DNA of 26,272 bases from Nemertoderma westbladi (taxonomy: Eukaryota > Xenacoelomorpha > Nemertodermatida > Nemertodermatidae): assembly GCA_032718475.1 (NCBI GenBank), contig JAUCBJ010004568.1:1-26272 (forward strand), given 5' to 3'. This document shows positions 1-8,349 of this stretch, piece after piece. Numbering within the stretch: the stretch's first letter is position 1; each line of letters opens with the position of its first letter. The notes below the pieces were generated by a model. That model was not told the origin of the DNA and did no database searches. It saw only the letters and a program-made list of their open reading frames with translations. The position numbers were made by a program, and so were the translations under genes.

Positions 1-2
1 GT

Positions 3-929
3 CGATTATGCGCATCGAGAGACCACTTCACTCCTCTAGACTCGAGCGTACCTTGTTCCTATTTCCTCGAACAACCGATGATGGAAATATATTGTGCTTA
101 TTGCCGGCTTAATAACTCTCATATATTTGCCGTCTGCCCACAATTTATGACTCAATGTCACTACTGCCAACTTAAAGGACACGAAAGTTACAATTGTCCC
201 TTTAATCGCGATTTAGAGAGCGTAGACGAGATGATCACCCTGCGATACATCCGAGCTTGGGAAGCGAACGCAGATTTACATTGCGAATCCAGACATCGCT
301 ATTACCCTGGACGAGCTTACGAGGGAGTTTACGCGTTCCATCCTTATCTATTCGCGTCGATTGAACAGAAAACACGCGTACCAAGTTACGAGTTAATAAA
401 GCGTGTTGGTGAGTGTATTTCCACCAAGTTTGTCAGGAAATACCTTAGAAACGTTAACCCTAATGATATAACCACATATCACCTGATCAATTTTATCCGT
501 CAGGACCCTGAGTATGGCGACATTTTCGTGAACTCGCATCCTGAACTCCAGGAAGTATCTCGGCGCCCATATGAATATCGAACCCGAGAACGCGAGCTGG
601 AGAGAACCATTAAACCGAGAAAGTTCCTCACCACTCACGGTCCACCCACCGCTAGTGTCCAGACGACCCGTCAAGGACCCGTAGGAGCTGCTGTCCTGAG
701 ACGCGCTCTAAAGGCCGTTAGACCTCACTCCACTGAGGTTGATATTAATCAACCAGGTACTTCGACCGGCGGGTATACCGATCGTAACCCTGCCCCTTCT
801 GATGCAATTATATTGCACCCTTCGCCTAGGAGCTACAGCCCTCCTCGTAAAGTGGCTCGCCCCAAAGAGAAAAGGACTCTTGCTAGCCTTAAGAAACTGC
901 GTAAACGCCGTCCGCGCAAGAAAGACTAA
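3..929 (+). CDS. CCHC zinc-knuckle protein with basic C-terminus, 5' end probably outside window
   Basis: I do not recognise this protein as a named family. From the methionine at 78 it encodes 283 residues, but the same frame has no stop back to base 3 and no earlier ATG, so that methionine may be internal to a longer protein cut by the window edge. Two zinc knuckles are visible: C6-X2-C9-X5-H15-X4-C20 (one residue longer than canonical) and the canonical C27-X2-C30-X4-H35-X4-C40. A globular-looking stretch follows (about 50-165), then a Pro/Ser/Thr-rich region. The end is strongly basic (KKLRKRRPRKKD). Zinc knuckles plus a basic tail suggest single-stranded nucleic-acid binding, as in Gag/nucleocapsid or retroelement ORF1 proteins, although in Gag the knuckles usually lie at the C-terminus. 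The frame is GC-richer than the flanking DNA and intronless, which favours a mobile-element or retrogene origin. No polymerase or integrase is visible nearby. Confidence 0.65.
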   Translation, partial: RLCASRDHFTPLDSSVPCSYFLEQPMMEIYCAYCRLNNSHIFAVCPQFMTQCHYCQLKGHESYNCPFNRDLESVDEMITLRYIRAWEANADLHCESRHRYYPGRAYEGVYAFHPYLFASIEQKTRVPSYELIKRVGECISTKFVRKYLRNVNPNDITTYHLINFIRQDPEYGDIFVNSHPELQEVSRRPYEYRTRERELERTIKPRKFLTTHGPPTASVQTTRQGPVGAAVLRRALKAVRPHSTEVDINQPGTSTGGYTDRNPAPSDAIILHPSPRSYSPPRKVARPKEKRTLASLKKLRKRRPRKKD

Positions 930-2440
930 CTGTTTAGAGTATTTTTATATTTTAGAAACTGTGATTTTGTATATTTTATAGACTTAAATCCCATTTTCTG
1001 GGAGCGGTGTAAAAGCTTTTGTGGGATAACTGATTCGTTTGCCTTGTTGGCCAGTTCCCCCCCAGTCGCTAAGAATACTCTCAAAGTGATCTACAGCTAA
1101 AAATAGTGCAAGTTACCAGCTTATTGGCTGATTTGCTGTACGCAGGCATCTGGGCTCTGTTTAATCGGCCAACAAGCCTAGGGAGGTTGCGTCATAGCCT
1201 TGTTTTTGTATCTCCCAATAGAATTTGAGTTAGCCTTGATTTTGACCTATCACAGAGTACTGAACTGAAAATTTCCTATCTCACTGCTCTTTCTCTGTGT
1301 TGAACGGGAGCTTCGTGGAATAAGAGTGGTTGGTATACTCGTATAGAGCAGTAGTCACGAGTTTTTCAAAGCCACGAAAGAACGGCTTTATAGTGTTTTG
1401 TGCTTTCTGCTTTTTAGCTCAACACTAGTAGGTTTAATTACAAGGACATATATCCTTTAACTGACTTTAAACTCTGTAAATATCACTCGAATTTAACTCG
1501 CACCTGTGACTGACTGATTGTCTTAACTCAAAACAAACTGGCACGATTGATCTGTGAATACTGCATACTGCTATTTGTTGTCGGTTATTCATTATATTTG
1601 TTGATGAATTATTATATTTGGAATAACGATCAATAACCCCGAAACCCAATATTCTTGATATACCGAAGGTAAGAGAGAAAGGTTATCAATAACGATTGTG
1701 ACTTATGTTAAAGTGGTTTGAAGTGAATCTAATGTTATTTGGTAGACCCTACATGAGTCAGTCTGTGTTCCTTTTATATGTGACTAAAATCAGTGAAGAT
1801 TGGCAGATTAGTGTGCAGTATTGTGCAGCATTGTGTACGAGTGAGTCTGTTAAAGAAGCATTTCCTAAAGAATGCGCCATATATGTTAATTATAATTAAG
1901 CCATATCGTTGTGAGTAGTTTAAGTCATAACTCTGTTTATATAAATAAAGCGCCACGTCCTAAAGGAACTGTTAATATTCCCGAAGGTAAATAATATTGT
2001 CAGAGATTATATAATACTGTCAGTCGAATAATACATTAGGCTTACATAGCAATAAAATTAAACCGTCGAACCCAATCTCCCGGGAATATCCAGCGGGTGA
2101 ATGGTCGCGCACGGATTGGTTTCGACTAGTGTAGTGAATCAAATACTTGTCATAGGCTAAAAAGCGATTTAATATCTAGAAGACATCTTAATTTGGCGGG
2201 TTAAACTGCCAAAGGTCTGAAAGCGCGAACAAGTGGTATGCCTATACAATATCTATATTGCTATAGATTGTTATAGTATTGTAGTATTCTAGAATACTTT
2301 GATATATATAAAAGCTATTATTATTGCACAACAACATTAACCTAGTCCATAACATAAAACGTTTTCTACTTTTTCTACAAATATTACCAGTTAAATATAA
2401 ATTAAGATAAAGATACACTAATTGCAAGGCTCGTCTTGAG
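930..2440. other. Noncoding stretch, no supported gene
   Basis: I see no convincing ORF here on either strand; the longest frames are about 60 codons. The first ~100 bases after the CCHC stop codon are AT-rich. The rest is mixed-composition unique-looking sequence. There is an AATAAA near 1943 and the short motif CGAAGGTAA occurs twice (about 1664 and 1983). The region could be a 3' flank, an intron of the minus-strand receptor gene, or an untranslated or LTR-like region of an element, but nothing decides this. Confidence 0.4.
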
Positions 2441-2446
2441 GTTCCG

Positions 2447-3694
2447 GGTACTAGTGTGTTTTGTGCACACCCCCCACCCAATTTTTTTATACTTGCTAGT
2501 TTTTGTTACTTTTTTTAATGTTCTAGAACATATTGTCTATTAATTTTTTTTTTATTAATTTTGTTCTAAAACAAATAATTGTTGTTCTAGAACAAAATTA
2601 ATTACTTAGGTATTTTTGAAGTTATCAATACTAGTTTTTCTTACTTTTTTAAAAAATGTTCTAGAACTTACGGTCTATTTAATTTTGTAAAAAGTAATGT
2701 TCTAGAACAAATATTTTTTGTTCTAGAACATTTAAAAAATGTTATTTTGTGGTGTTTTTTAATTGATTAGTAAGTGTTAAAAACAATTACTAACAACTAC
2801 AAATTTTAATTGTAGGTTGTAGTTAGTGATTTTTATTAAATATGTGATGCAAAGATAACATAGAATAAAAAATTGACAAAATTAACAAATTAGCTAGTTT
2901 TTTTAATTTTTTTGTTCTAGAAAAAATAATATTTGTTCTAGAACAAAATTTTTATATTAAATGAATAGATAATATGCTCTAGAAATTTTTTTTTTAAAAA
3001 TGGAAACAAAAACTAGCTAATTTAAAAAATTTATACAAAGATAAGGCCCTCCTCACACGGAGTAACTTGTTTCTGAAACTTGTTTCTGAAACTTGTTGCT
3101 GGACCCCCTCACACACAGAAACTTGTTGCTGCAACTTGTTTCCGAAACTTGTTTCTGTGTGTGAGGACTCCAGCAACAAGTTTCTGCAACTTGTTTCCGC
3201 AACTTGTTTCTGTGTGTGAGGGAGTCCAGCAACAAGTTGCTGGAAGTTATATATCCCAGCAACTTTTTGAAAAACTTTTATTACATTCCATTTTTTGATA
3301 CTAGCTAATATTAGATAATTTGAGTGATGTGATATTACTATATAAATGACTGGACTTGTTAGCTATTTATTTGCAAATAATTGTTATTTTCTTCAGCAAC
3401 AAGTTTCTGTGTGTGAGGGGGTCCAGCAACAAGTTTCAGAAACAAGTTGCAGAAACAAGTTGCTCCTTACATACAATAAAAAATGAAAAAGATAAACAAA
3501 TTAGCTAGTTTTTTTTCTATTTTATGTTCGTGAACAAAAAATATTTGTTCTAGAACAATTATATTATTATTTTTTATTTTTTTTAATTTATATTAAATGA
3601 ATAGATTATATGTTCTAGAACATTAAAAAAAAAGTAACAAAAACTAGCTAGTATAAAAAATTTGAGGGGGGTGTGCACAAAACACACTAGTACC
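2447..3694. mobile_element. Inverted-repeat (MITE-like) DNA element with TTCTAGAA palindromes
   Basis: The two ends are inverted copies of each other for about 95 bp. The left end begins GGTACTAGTGTGTTTTGTGC at 2447 and the right end closes with its complement at 3694; both continue through a C/G-run, then CTAGTTTTTGTTAC and TGTTCTAGAACA. There is no transposase ORF, so the element would be non-autonomous. Terminal sequence also recurs inside: about 2957-3034 repeats the right end (3590-3662), and about 2623-2690 resembles the left end. The target duplication is ambiguous: TA, CTAG, or a GAGGTT repeat at 2438-2443 and 3695-3700. The element lies just upstream of the fibrinogen-domain ORF. Superfamily unknown; a TA target would fit Tc1/mariner-like elements. 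Confidence 0.75.
3059..3465. mobile_element. Nested inverted-repeat element built from AACTTGTTTCTG-type repeats
   Basis: This is a second inverted-repeat element inside the larger one. Left arm 3059-3135 and right arm about 3390-3465 are near-perfect reverse complements for about 70 bp, containing GGACCCCCTCACACACAG and repeated AACTTGTTTCTG/AGCAACAAGTT motifs. Two more copies of the motif cluster (with TGTGTGTGAGG and TCCAGCAACAAG) lie at 3136-3241. The centre, 3242-3390, is AT-rich and unrelated. There is no coding capacity. The short frames across this region on both strands are translations of the repeats, not genes. No clear target-site duplication was found, so it could be an internal rearrangement of the outer element instead. 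Confidence 0.65.
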
Positions 3695-3779
3695 GAGGTT
3701 TTACTGGTAAAAGTGATATGGAACTCAAAATTGATATTAGCTCTAATTAACACCTCATTTAAGCGGAGGCATATCAAGA

Positions 3780-5606
3780 ATGTCTCGCAGACGCAGCCCA
3801 AAAGTCGATTCTCCTTTTGGTGATAGTCCCAGTGAAAAAGGAGAGAGTTATTATCCAAGAGAGTATAGCAGTAGGGAGGTCGACAGAGAAAGGGGTACTA
3901 GTTTATGTAAGAAAGAAAACGAACTACGCAGTCCAAAGTCTTCATACTATAGAAGAGATTTATCACCACAACCCAACCCCAGGTCTCACTCATATAATAA
4001 CAGAGATTTATCGCCACAACGCAAACCTAAGTCTTCATACTATACAAGAGATTTATCACCACAACGCAATCCAAGGTCTCAATCATATAACAGAGATTTA
4101 TCGCCACAACCCAACCCCAGGTCTCACTCATATAATAACAGAGATTTATCGCCACAACGCAAACCTAAGTCTTCATACTATACAAGAGATTTATCACCAC
4201 AACGCAATCCAAGGTCTCAATCATATAACAGAGATTTATCACCACAACGCAACCATAAGTCTTCATACTATAGAAGTGTGGTAAACATAAGAAGGGCAGT
4301 AAGTACCTATAAGAGAGATTATGTTGAAAATGGCACAAAGGTTTCTAAGAGAAAAGAAAAAAGGGAGATAAATCGAAGCAAAAGGTTATCTAGACAACAA
4401 ATTGGAGAAAAGGGTTCAGGAATATCGACGATCAAAATAGAACCCTGGACTGGGTCAGGGTCAACCTCATCAGACAGGCGAATTGAAGGAAGGGAGTCAC
4501 CTCGGGCCACCATTGAGTCTCGAAAAATAGCTGGCAAAGGAGACCTAGAAGAACCAGCAATACGAGAACCAAGTTCAGAAGAACTTGTTAAAGAACTAAT
4601 GGGAATACTCCTACAGATATGTGTGGGATTAATCATTCTTGTATTTCTCATTGTAATCGCAGTAGTACAAATCGCCTGGTGCACCAGGTCCCTTTATGGT
4701 CGACACAATGCGATGGCGACGCTATTGGCTAAACAACAAGACGAACAACAGGAGTTATTAATGCAACAATTTAAAGAAAGAGAGTGGTTGGAGGGGGCGA
4801 AGTTTAGTTTAGCGAATACAGGAAAAAATGTAATACTGGAACAGCAGGAGAAAGTTCACAACCTGATAGAGGATAAGTTTACGAATTTTGAGAATAAATT
4901 AAAGAAAGAAGAATTATATAAAAAATGCGAAACATATATCCGAGATATAGGAGGAACAACGAATTATATTTTCAGTTCGATTTCTTTTCAACAAATAAAA
5001 GATATTTGTGACACGGATGAAGAAGAAGGAAGTGCTTGGCTGACAATACAGAGACGTAAGAGTGGAAAATTATCATTCAATCGTAACATTGATGACTATA
5101 TTTTTGGATTCGGAGACCCGAGCAAAGAATTTTGGATTGGTTTAGATTTTATACAAAAGGCGATGGAAAGATCGACTTATGGTAGTTTAATGTTTGAATT
5201 TACTCACAAGAACAAACTTCATCGGAGTAAATTTGCTGGTTTTAAGCTTATAAAAGTCGACAAGAATTATTCGCTACTCGATAACTATTCGGCGGGAGGT
5301 CTACGTAACACAGGCGGAATGGTCGAGAATGCACTGTATGTCGAGGAGTATAAAGAAGGCAATAAAGATGTGAAGTACTTCAATAGTGAATTCTATTTCT
5401 ATGCGGAAGCGGCGGATGCGGCGAATTGGAACAGTTGTAAATGGGCCGGGGCGTGGTGGTACCCGAAATATGATTGGTTCGCGAAATATCAGATTCCGAA
5501 ATGCACGCCAGGATCTAATCTAAATGGAGAGATGACGGAAACCTATTGGGCGACACGGGGACCATTACAAAGCATTGAAATTAAGATAGCCGTTACAGAT
5601 AACTGA
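3780..5606 (+). CDS. Type II membrane protein: RS/SP-repeat N-terminus, TM helix, coiled coil, fibrinogen-related domain
   Basis: This single uninterrupted 608-residue ORF has a clear layout. Residues 1-165 are rich in Arg, Ser, Tyr and Pro, with eight RDLSPQ-type repeats of about 15 residues. Residues 165-270 are charged and basic. A hydrophobic helix lies at about 274-302, with no N-terminal signal peptide, implying a cytoplasmic N-terminus and an outside or lumenal C-terminus. Residues 311-382 look coiled-coil. From C383 to the end is a fibrinogen-related domain: AWLTIQRR at 419-426, FNRNIDDYIFGFG, EFWIGLD, then C553, GAWWY (557-561), C575, SNLNG (579-583) and a final IEIKI. All four conserved cysteines (383, 410, 553, 575) are present. 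The usual Asp-rich calcium loop before C553 is not evident. Fibrinogen-related domains bind glycans or acetylated ligands in innate immunity, but the partner here is unknown. Intronless structure suggests a retrogene or element-borne gene. The start is the first ATG in frame. Confidence 0.85.
   Translation: MSRRRSPKVDSPFGDSPSEKGESYYPREYSSREVDRERGTSLCKKENELRSPKSSYYRRDLSPQPNPRSHSYNNRDLSPQRKPKSSYYTRDLSPQRNPRSQSYNRDLSPQPNPRSHSYNNRDLSPQRKPKSSYYTRDLSPQRNPRSQSYNRDLSPQRNHKSSYYRSVVNIRRAVSTYKRDYVENGTKVSKRKEKREINRSKRLSRQQIGEKGSGISTIKIEPWTGSGSTSSDRRIEGRESPRATIESRKIAGKGDLEEPAIREPSSEELVKELMGILLQICVGLIILVFLIVIAVVQIAWCTRSLYGRHNAMATLLAKQQDEQQELLMQQFKEREWLEGAKFSLANTGKNVILEQQEKVHNLIEDKFTNFENKLKKEELYKKCETYIRDIGGTTNYIFSSISFQQIKDICDTDEEEGSAWLTIQRRKSGKLSFNRNIDDYIFGFGDPSKEFWIGLDFIQKAMERSTYGSLMFEFTHKNKLHRSKFAGFKLIKVDKNYSLLDNYSAGGLRNTGGMVENALYVEEYKEGNKDVKYFNSEFYFYAEAADAANWNSCKWAGAWWYPKYDWFAKYQIPKCTPGSNLNGEMTETYWATRGPLQSIEIKIAVTDN
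3955..4255 (+). repeat. 138-bp coding tandem repeat (46 codons) within the membrane-protein gene
   Basis: The blocks 3955-4092 and 4093-4230 are two copies of a 138-bp unit, identical except at about one base (CACCAC versus CGCCAC). A partial third copy follows to about 4255. Each unit holds three ~15-codon subrepeats of the RDLSPQ type. The unit length is a multiple of three, so the duplication keeps the frame. Near identity indicates recent duplication or ongoing copy-number change. Confidence 0.9.
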
Positions 5607-6020
5607 ATAGGCCTACATGTGACTGAAAAATACAATCAGAAATAATTAACCCATACCCATATTGGATTAATGGATTAAATAACATTTAATAATAATTTAT
5701 TTATTTTATTGGGGGGGGGGGGGGGGGGGGGGGATTTAATTTCAAAGTGAAACTTTGATCTGTGCAAATTTTATATGATATATTACGTAATGTAACGTTA
5801 CTATCAATTAAATAAATTAAATAATTAATTGCGTAACTAATCATACATAAACAAATTGTTCCAGAATATTGTGTATTTATTAAATAAGATAAATGGCCTT
5901 CAGCGAACAGTAATTCTTACAATCTTTGAACGCCTATATCTCAGCTGTTTCTCAACGAAATTCATACATTGTTACATATTTGGAATCCTTGAAACGCAAG
6001 CTTTTTAATGATATCTATAA
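5607..6020. other. AT-rich 3' flank of the fibrinogen-domain ORF with a 23-base poly(G) run
   Basis: No gene is seen. The region holds ATTAAA near 5675 and AATAAA at 5811 that could serve as polyadenylation signals for the upstream ORF, and an uninterrupted run of 23 G at 5711-5733. Its right end merges into the poly(G)-containing repeat family. Confidence 0.45.
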
Positions 6021-6021
6021 A

Positions 6022-6310
6022 GCGATGTGAAGAATGGCGATGAGAGGAGATGTGAAATTTCGCCAAAAGACACTTTATTAAAACGCTTATAAAAAAAAGG
6101 CAAAATCGAAAAATCAGGCTTCATGGTAACAACCACGGTGAGTTGAACAACCGGTAATGTGTTTCAAATTTCAAGCAATATGATAAAGATTTGTAGAAAA
6201 ATTTGGGGGGGGGGGGGGGGGGGGGGGGGGTCCGTGTCATGAGAAAATGACACTATATTACGGGACATGGTGTACTTGTTATATATAAAAAATTTATCAC
6301 TTCCCTTAAC
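6022..6310 (+). mobile_element. Poly(G)-containing dispersed repeat, copy A
   Basis: This copy shares its layout with the two copies at 6640-7140: a GTGAAGAATGG block, TTAAAACGCTTAT, CGAAAA...CGGCTTCATGG-like sequence, TTTCAAATTTCAAGCAATAT, then AGATTTGTAGAAAAATTT, a run of 26 G (6205-6230), TCCGTGTCAT and GACACTATATTACGGG, ending in ATGGTGTACTTGTTATATAT. It has no coding capacity. The order is conserved in three copies, so the G run belongs to the element and is not an isolated simple repeat. Confidence 0.75.
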
Positions 6311-6399
6311 ACCAACCATACGTGTGTCAGGTGGTTTACCAATTAAAAATATTTTAAATTGATATTTTTAAATAAATATATAAAACACTCAGTCACTTA

Positions 6400-7142
6400 A
6401 AAATATACATGCATATATATACACCATGTCCCGTATCCGCATTCTAGATATTGTTATTAATTTATATAATTTATAAATAGTTGGTTTTCAACACTTGAAA
6501 TAGATATACATATTATATCGAAAGCTAGTGATAAAGTAATATATGAATTTTTTATTTTTTTTTTATTTTTATTTTTTTGAATTTTTTTATTTAAAATAAT
6601 ATTTTATTTATTTTATTTATTATTTTATGCTTACAAATATATATACACCATGTCCCGTAATATAGTGTCATTTTCTGATGACACGGACCCCCCCCCCCCC
6701 AGATTTTTCTACAAATCTTTATCATATTGCTTGAAATTTGAAACACAACTAGTTCAACTCACCGTCGATGACCCCATGAAGCCGGAATTTTCGATTTTGC
6801 CTTTAATTTTTTTTAAAAGGGTTTTTAAAACGCTTATAAAAAAATTAATTAGTCGTAATTACGACTAATGTGAAGAATGGCCACGATGCGGGGGGTGCGA
6901 TTTCGCAATAAGACACTTTTTTAAAACGCTTATTAAAAAAATTTAAAGGCGAAATCGAAAATTCCGGCTTCATGGGGTCAACGACGGTGAGTGGAACTAG
7001 TTGTGTTTCAAATTTCAAGCAATATGACAAAGATTTGTAGAAAAATTTGGGGGGGGGGGGGGGGGGGGGTCCGTGTCATCAGAAAATGACACTATATTAC
7101 GGGTCATCATGGTGTACTTGTTATATATAAAAAATTTATCAT
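6400..7142. mobile_element. Foldback element: two head-to-head poly(G/C) repeat copies around a palindrome
   Basis: Copy B (about 6637-6858, minus orientation, C run 6688-6700) and copy C (about 6859-7140, plus orientation, G run 7049-7069) are inverted repeats meeting at a perfect 22-bp palindrome (6848-6869; half-site ATTAGTCGTAA). A further piece of the terminal sequence, TATATACACCATGTCCCGTA, lies at about 6416-6435. The outer ends are inverted versions of each other (TATATAT...ACACCATG...CCCGT). An 11-bp direct repeat, TCAGTCACTTA, flanks the block at 6389-6399 and 7143-7153 and may be a target duplication. The right copy overlaps the splice donor of receptor exon 3. The small ORFs here are only translations of the arms. 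Confidence 0.7.
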
Positions 7143-7154
7143 TCAGTCACTTAC

Positions 7155-7418
7155 TAGGGTATGTGTCGTAGAATGCGGCAGTCTGCTTCCAAGCTTTGTT
7201 TCGGATGACCGAGATTGTGGTTGACAAGGCGTCCACACCTCTCTTGGAGTGTAATGTAGTCGAGTCTGTTGTTGCATTGCAGTTTCCCTGAGTTGGTACC
7301 GAAATATGCGCGATATTGAAGGCGTCAGTGACGCGACTGATGGCCAGAGTTGAAAGACAACCAGCTGATGATACTATCCCGATAACGTTGTTGGATATCA
7401 TGGAGCAGGCACTGTCAA
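7155..7418 (-). CDS. Exon 3 of a delta-type glutamate-receptor-like gene (ligand-binding domain)
   Basis: This minus-strand exon is bounded by an acceptor (TATTTCAG before 7418) and a strong donor (GTAAGTG from 7154). It is 264 bp, phase 1 at both ends. It encodes DSACSMISNNVIGIVSSAGC, then a ...FNIAHISVPT... segment and ...WKQTAAFYDTYP. This is the pattern of the ANF-receptor / amino-terminal domain of ionotropic glutamate receptors: a Cys-containing helix, a V-x-x-I-V-S-S-x-G-C turn, a 'nIpHIs' strand, and an aromatic W...A-x-F/Y-D strand. The VSSxGC turn and FYD strand are closest to what I know of delta (GRID) receptors. The family (ANF-receptor type) is well supported; the delta subtype is an inference. 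The extracellular domain would help bind ligands or synaptic partners. Joining to exon 2 gives an intact valine codon (G|TT). Confidence 0.8.
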
Positions 7419-7883
7419 CTGAAATAGTTTTATAATTTTTCCATCTTAGGACATTCTAATGATATTTATTGCCTACTGCCTGTCCGCCTACATACATTTT
7501 GCTATTGTATTTCCAATTTTTTAATAACATAGTAATGAAAAATGTTTAGTTTTTAATGTGCTGAATGGCTACCAAGTCCCATATTTACCATAACATTAAT
7601 AATTAATATACTATATATAGAGAGATACATCTTACATTGTATTGAATAACGGCTTGTTGGAGGAATATCAATTATTCCTTATCAATTATTAATTATTTCT
7701 TCGTTGTAGTATTTAGAATAATATATATATATAATTATAAAATATATGAATTATATTTATATTGATTTTTATATTATTTAACATCACAAATGATGCCAAA
7801 TAGTGTTGCATTTTCAATTCTTATACACTTAAAAATGCCCTGTAATTTATTTAAAAATTTTTTAAACAAAAAGTTCTGAGTAC

Positions 7884-8045
7884 CTGTTTTTAAGCTAGAG
7901 AAGGATCCTGTAGTGTTCACTACATCAATGTACACCTCGACAATGTATCCAGGCAACACGATAGCGTTCAAATTGATTTGCTTGATTCCAGACAGAGCCC
8001 GCTGCCTAAGTTGCCAGAAATTATCCCCTGGTTCCAGTAGAACTC
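7884..8045 (-). CDS. Exon 2 of the glutamate-receptor-like gene (start of ligand-binding domain)
   Basis: This minus-strand exon is 162 bp, with acceptor TTTTGATAG before 8045 and donor CAG|GTACTC at 7884/7883, phase 1 at both ends. It encodes (G)VLLEPGDNFWQLRQRALSG, then IKQINLNAIVLPGYIVEVYID and a short ...SFSSLKT end. This fits the first beta strand and first helix of an ANF-receptor domain (I-G-V-L-L, then a helix ending in I-K-Q-I-N). The reading frame carries straight on from exon 1 (IPIYI-G-VLLEP) and into exon 3 (SLKT-V-DSAC). Intron 2 is only 465 bp (7419-7883) and AT-rich. The exon has no stop codon, and the in-frame sequence past the donor is intronic read-through. Confidence 0.8.
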
Positions 8046-8349
8046 CTATCAAAATTAATACAATATAGTAAAGTAAATTGAAGTTATATTTTTCACGTTA
8101 ATCGATTTAGTTTGGCAGTTGTTGGCAGACCACCATGGCAGTTGGCATTGGTAAATAAATACTCACTGCAGAACAGCAGAACTAATATTTGTAAGTAGGT
8201 TGATATTGTTCTTGATTTATTTTGTCACAACATTCATGTCCTTGTATATCGTTTCTAGAAATCTTAATGAGATAACATAAAATAGATATAGTTTAACATC
8301 CTCCTGATATCTTTCTTAGTAGGAGAGTCATAATTTTTTTTTTCTTTCA
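8046..8349. other. Start of the 3' part of receptor intron 1, no feature seen
   Basis: This is the 3' end of the ~15-kb first intron (8046-23073), read on the minus strand. It is AT-rich, with no ORF and no repeat that I can identify. Confidence 0.5.

Noticed and set aside
1008-2043. An LTR between the two plus-strand ORFs (TG...CA ends, AATAAA inside)
   Set aside because: There is no second copy in the window, no convincing primer-binding site or polypurine tract, and no pol gene.
2994-3298. Small ORFs on both strands in the AACTTGTTTCTG repeats
   Set aside because: Translations of inverted repeats inside a noncoding mobile element.
3817-4684. Overlapping ORFs on plus (155 aa) and minus (121 aa) across the RS-repeat region
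   Set aside because: Shadows of the 608-residue frame, whose transmembrane and fibrinogen-domain motifs identify the real frame.
6650-7030. Two ORFs with the same 'MS.CLKFETQLV' type peptide on opposite strands
   Set aside because: They are the two arms of the foldback repeat; the frames break at the poly(G/C) tract and are not conserved in copy A.
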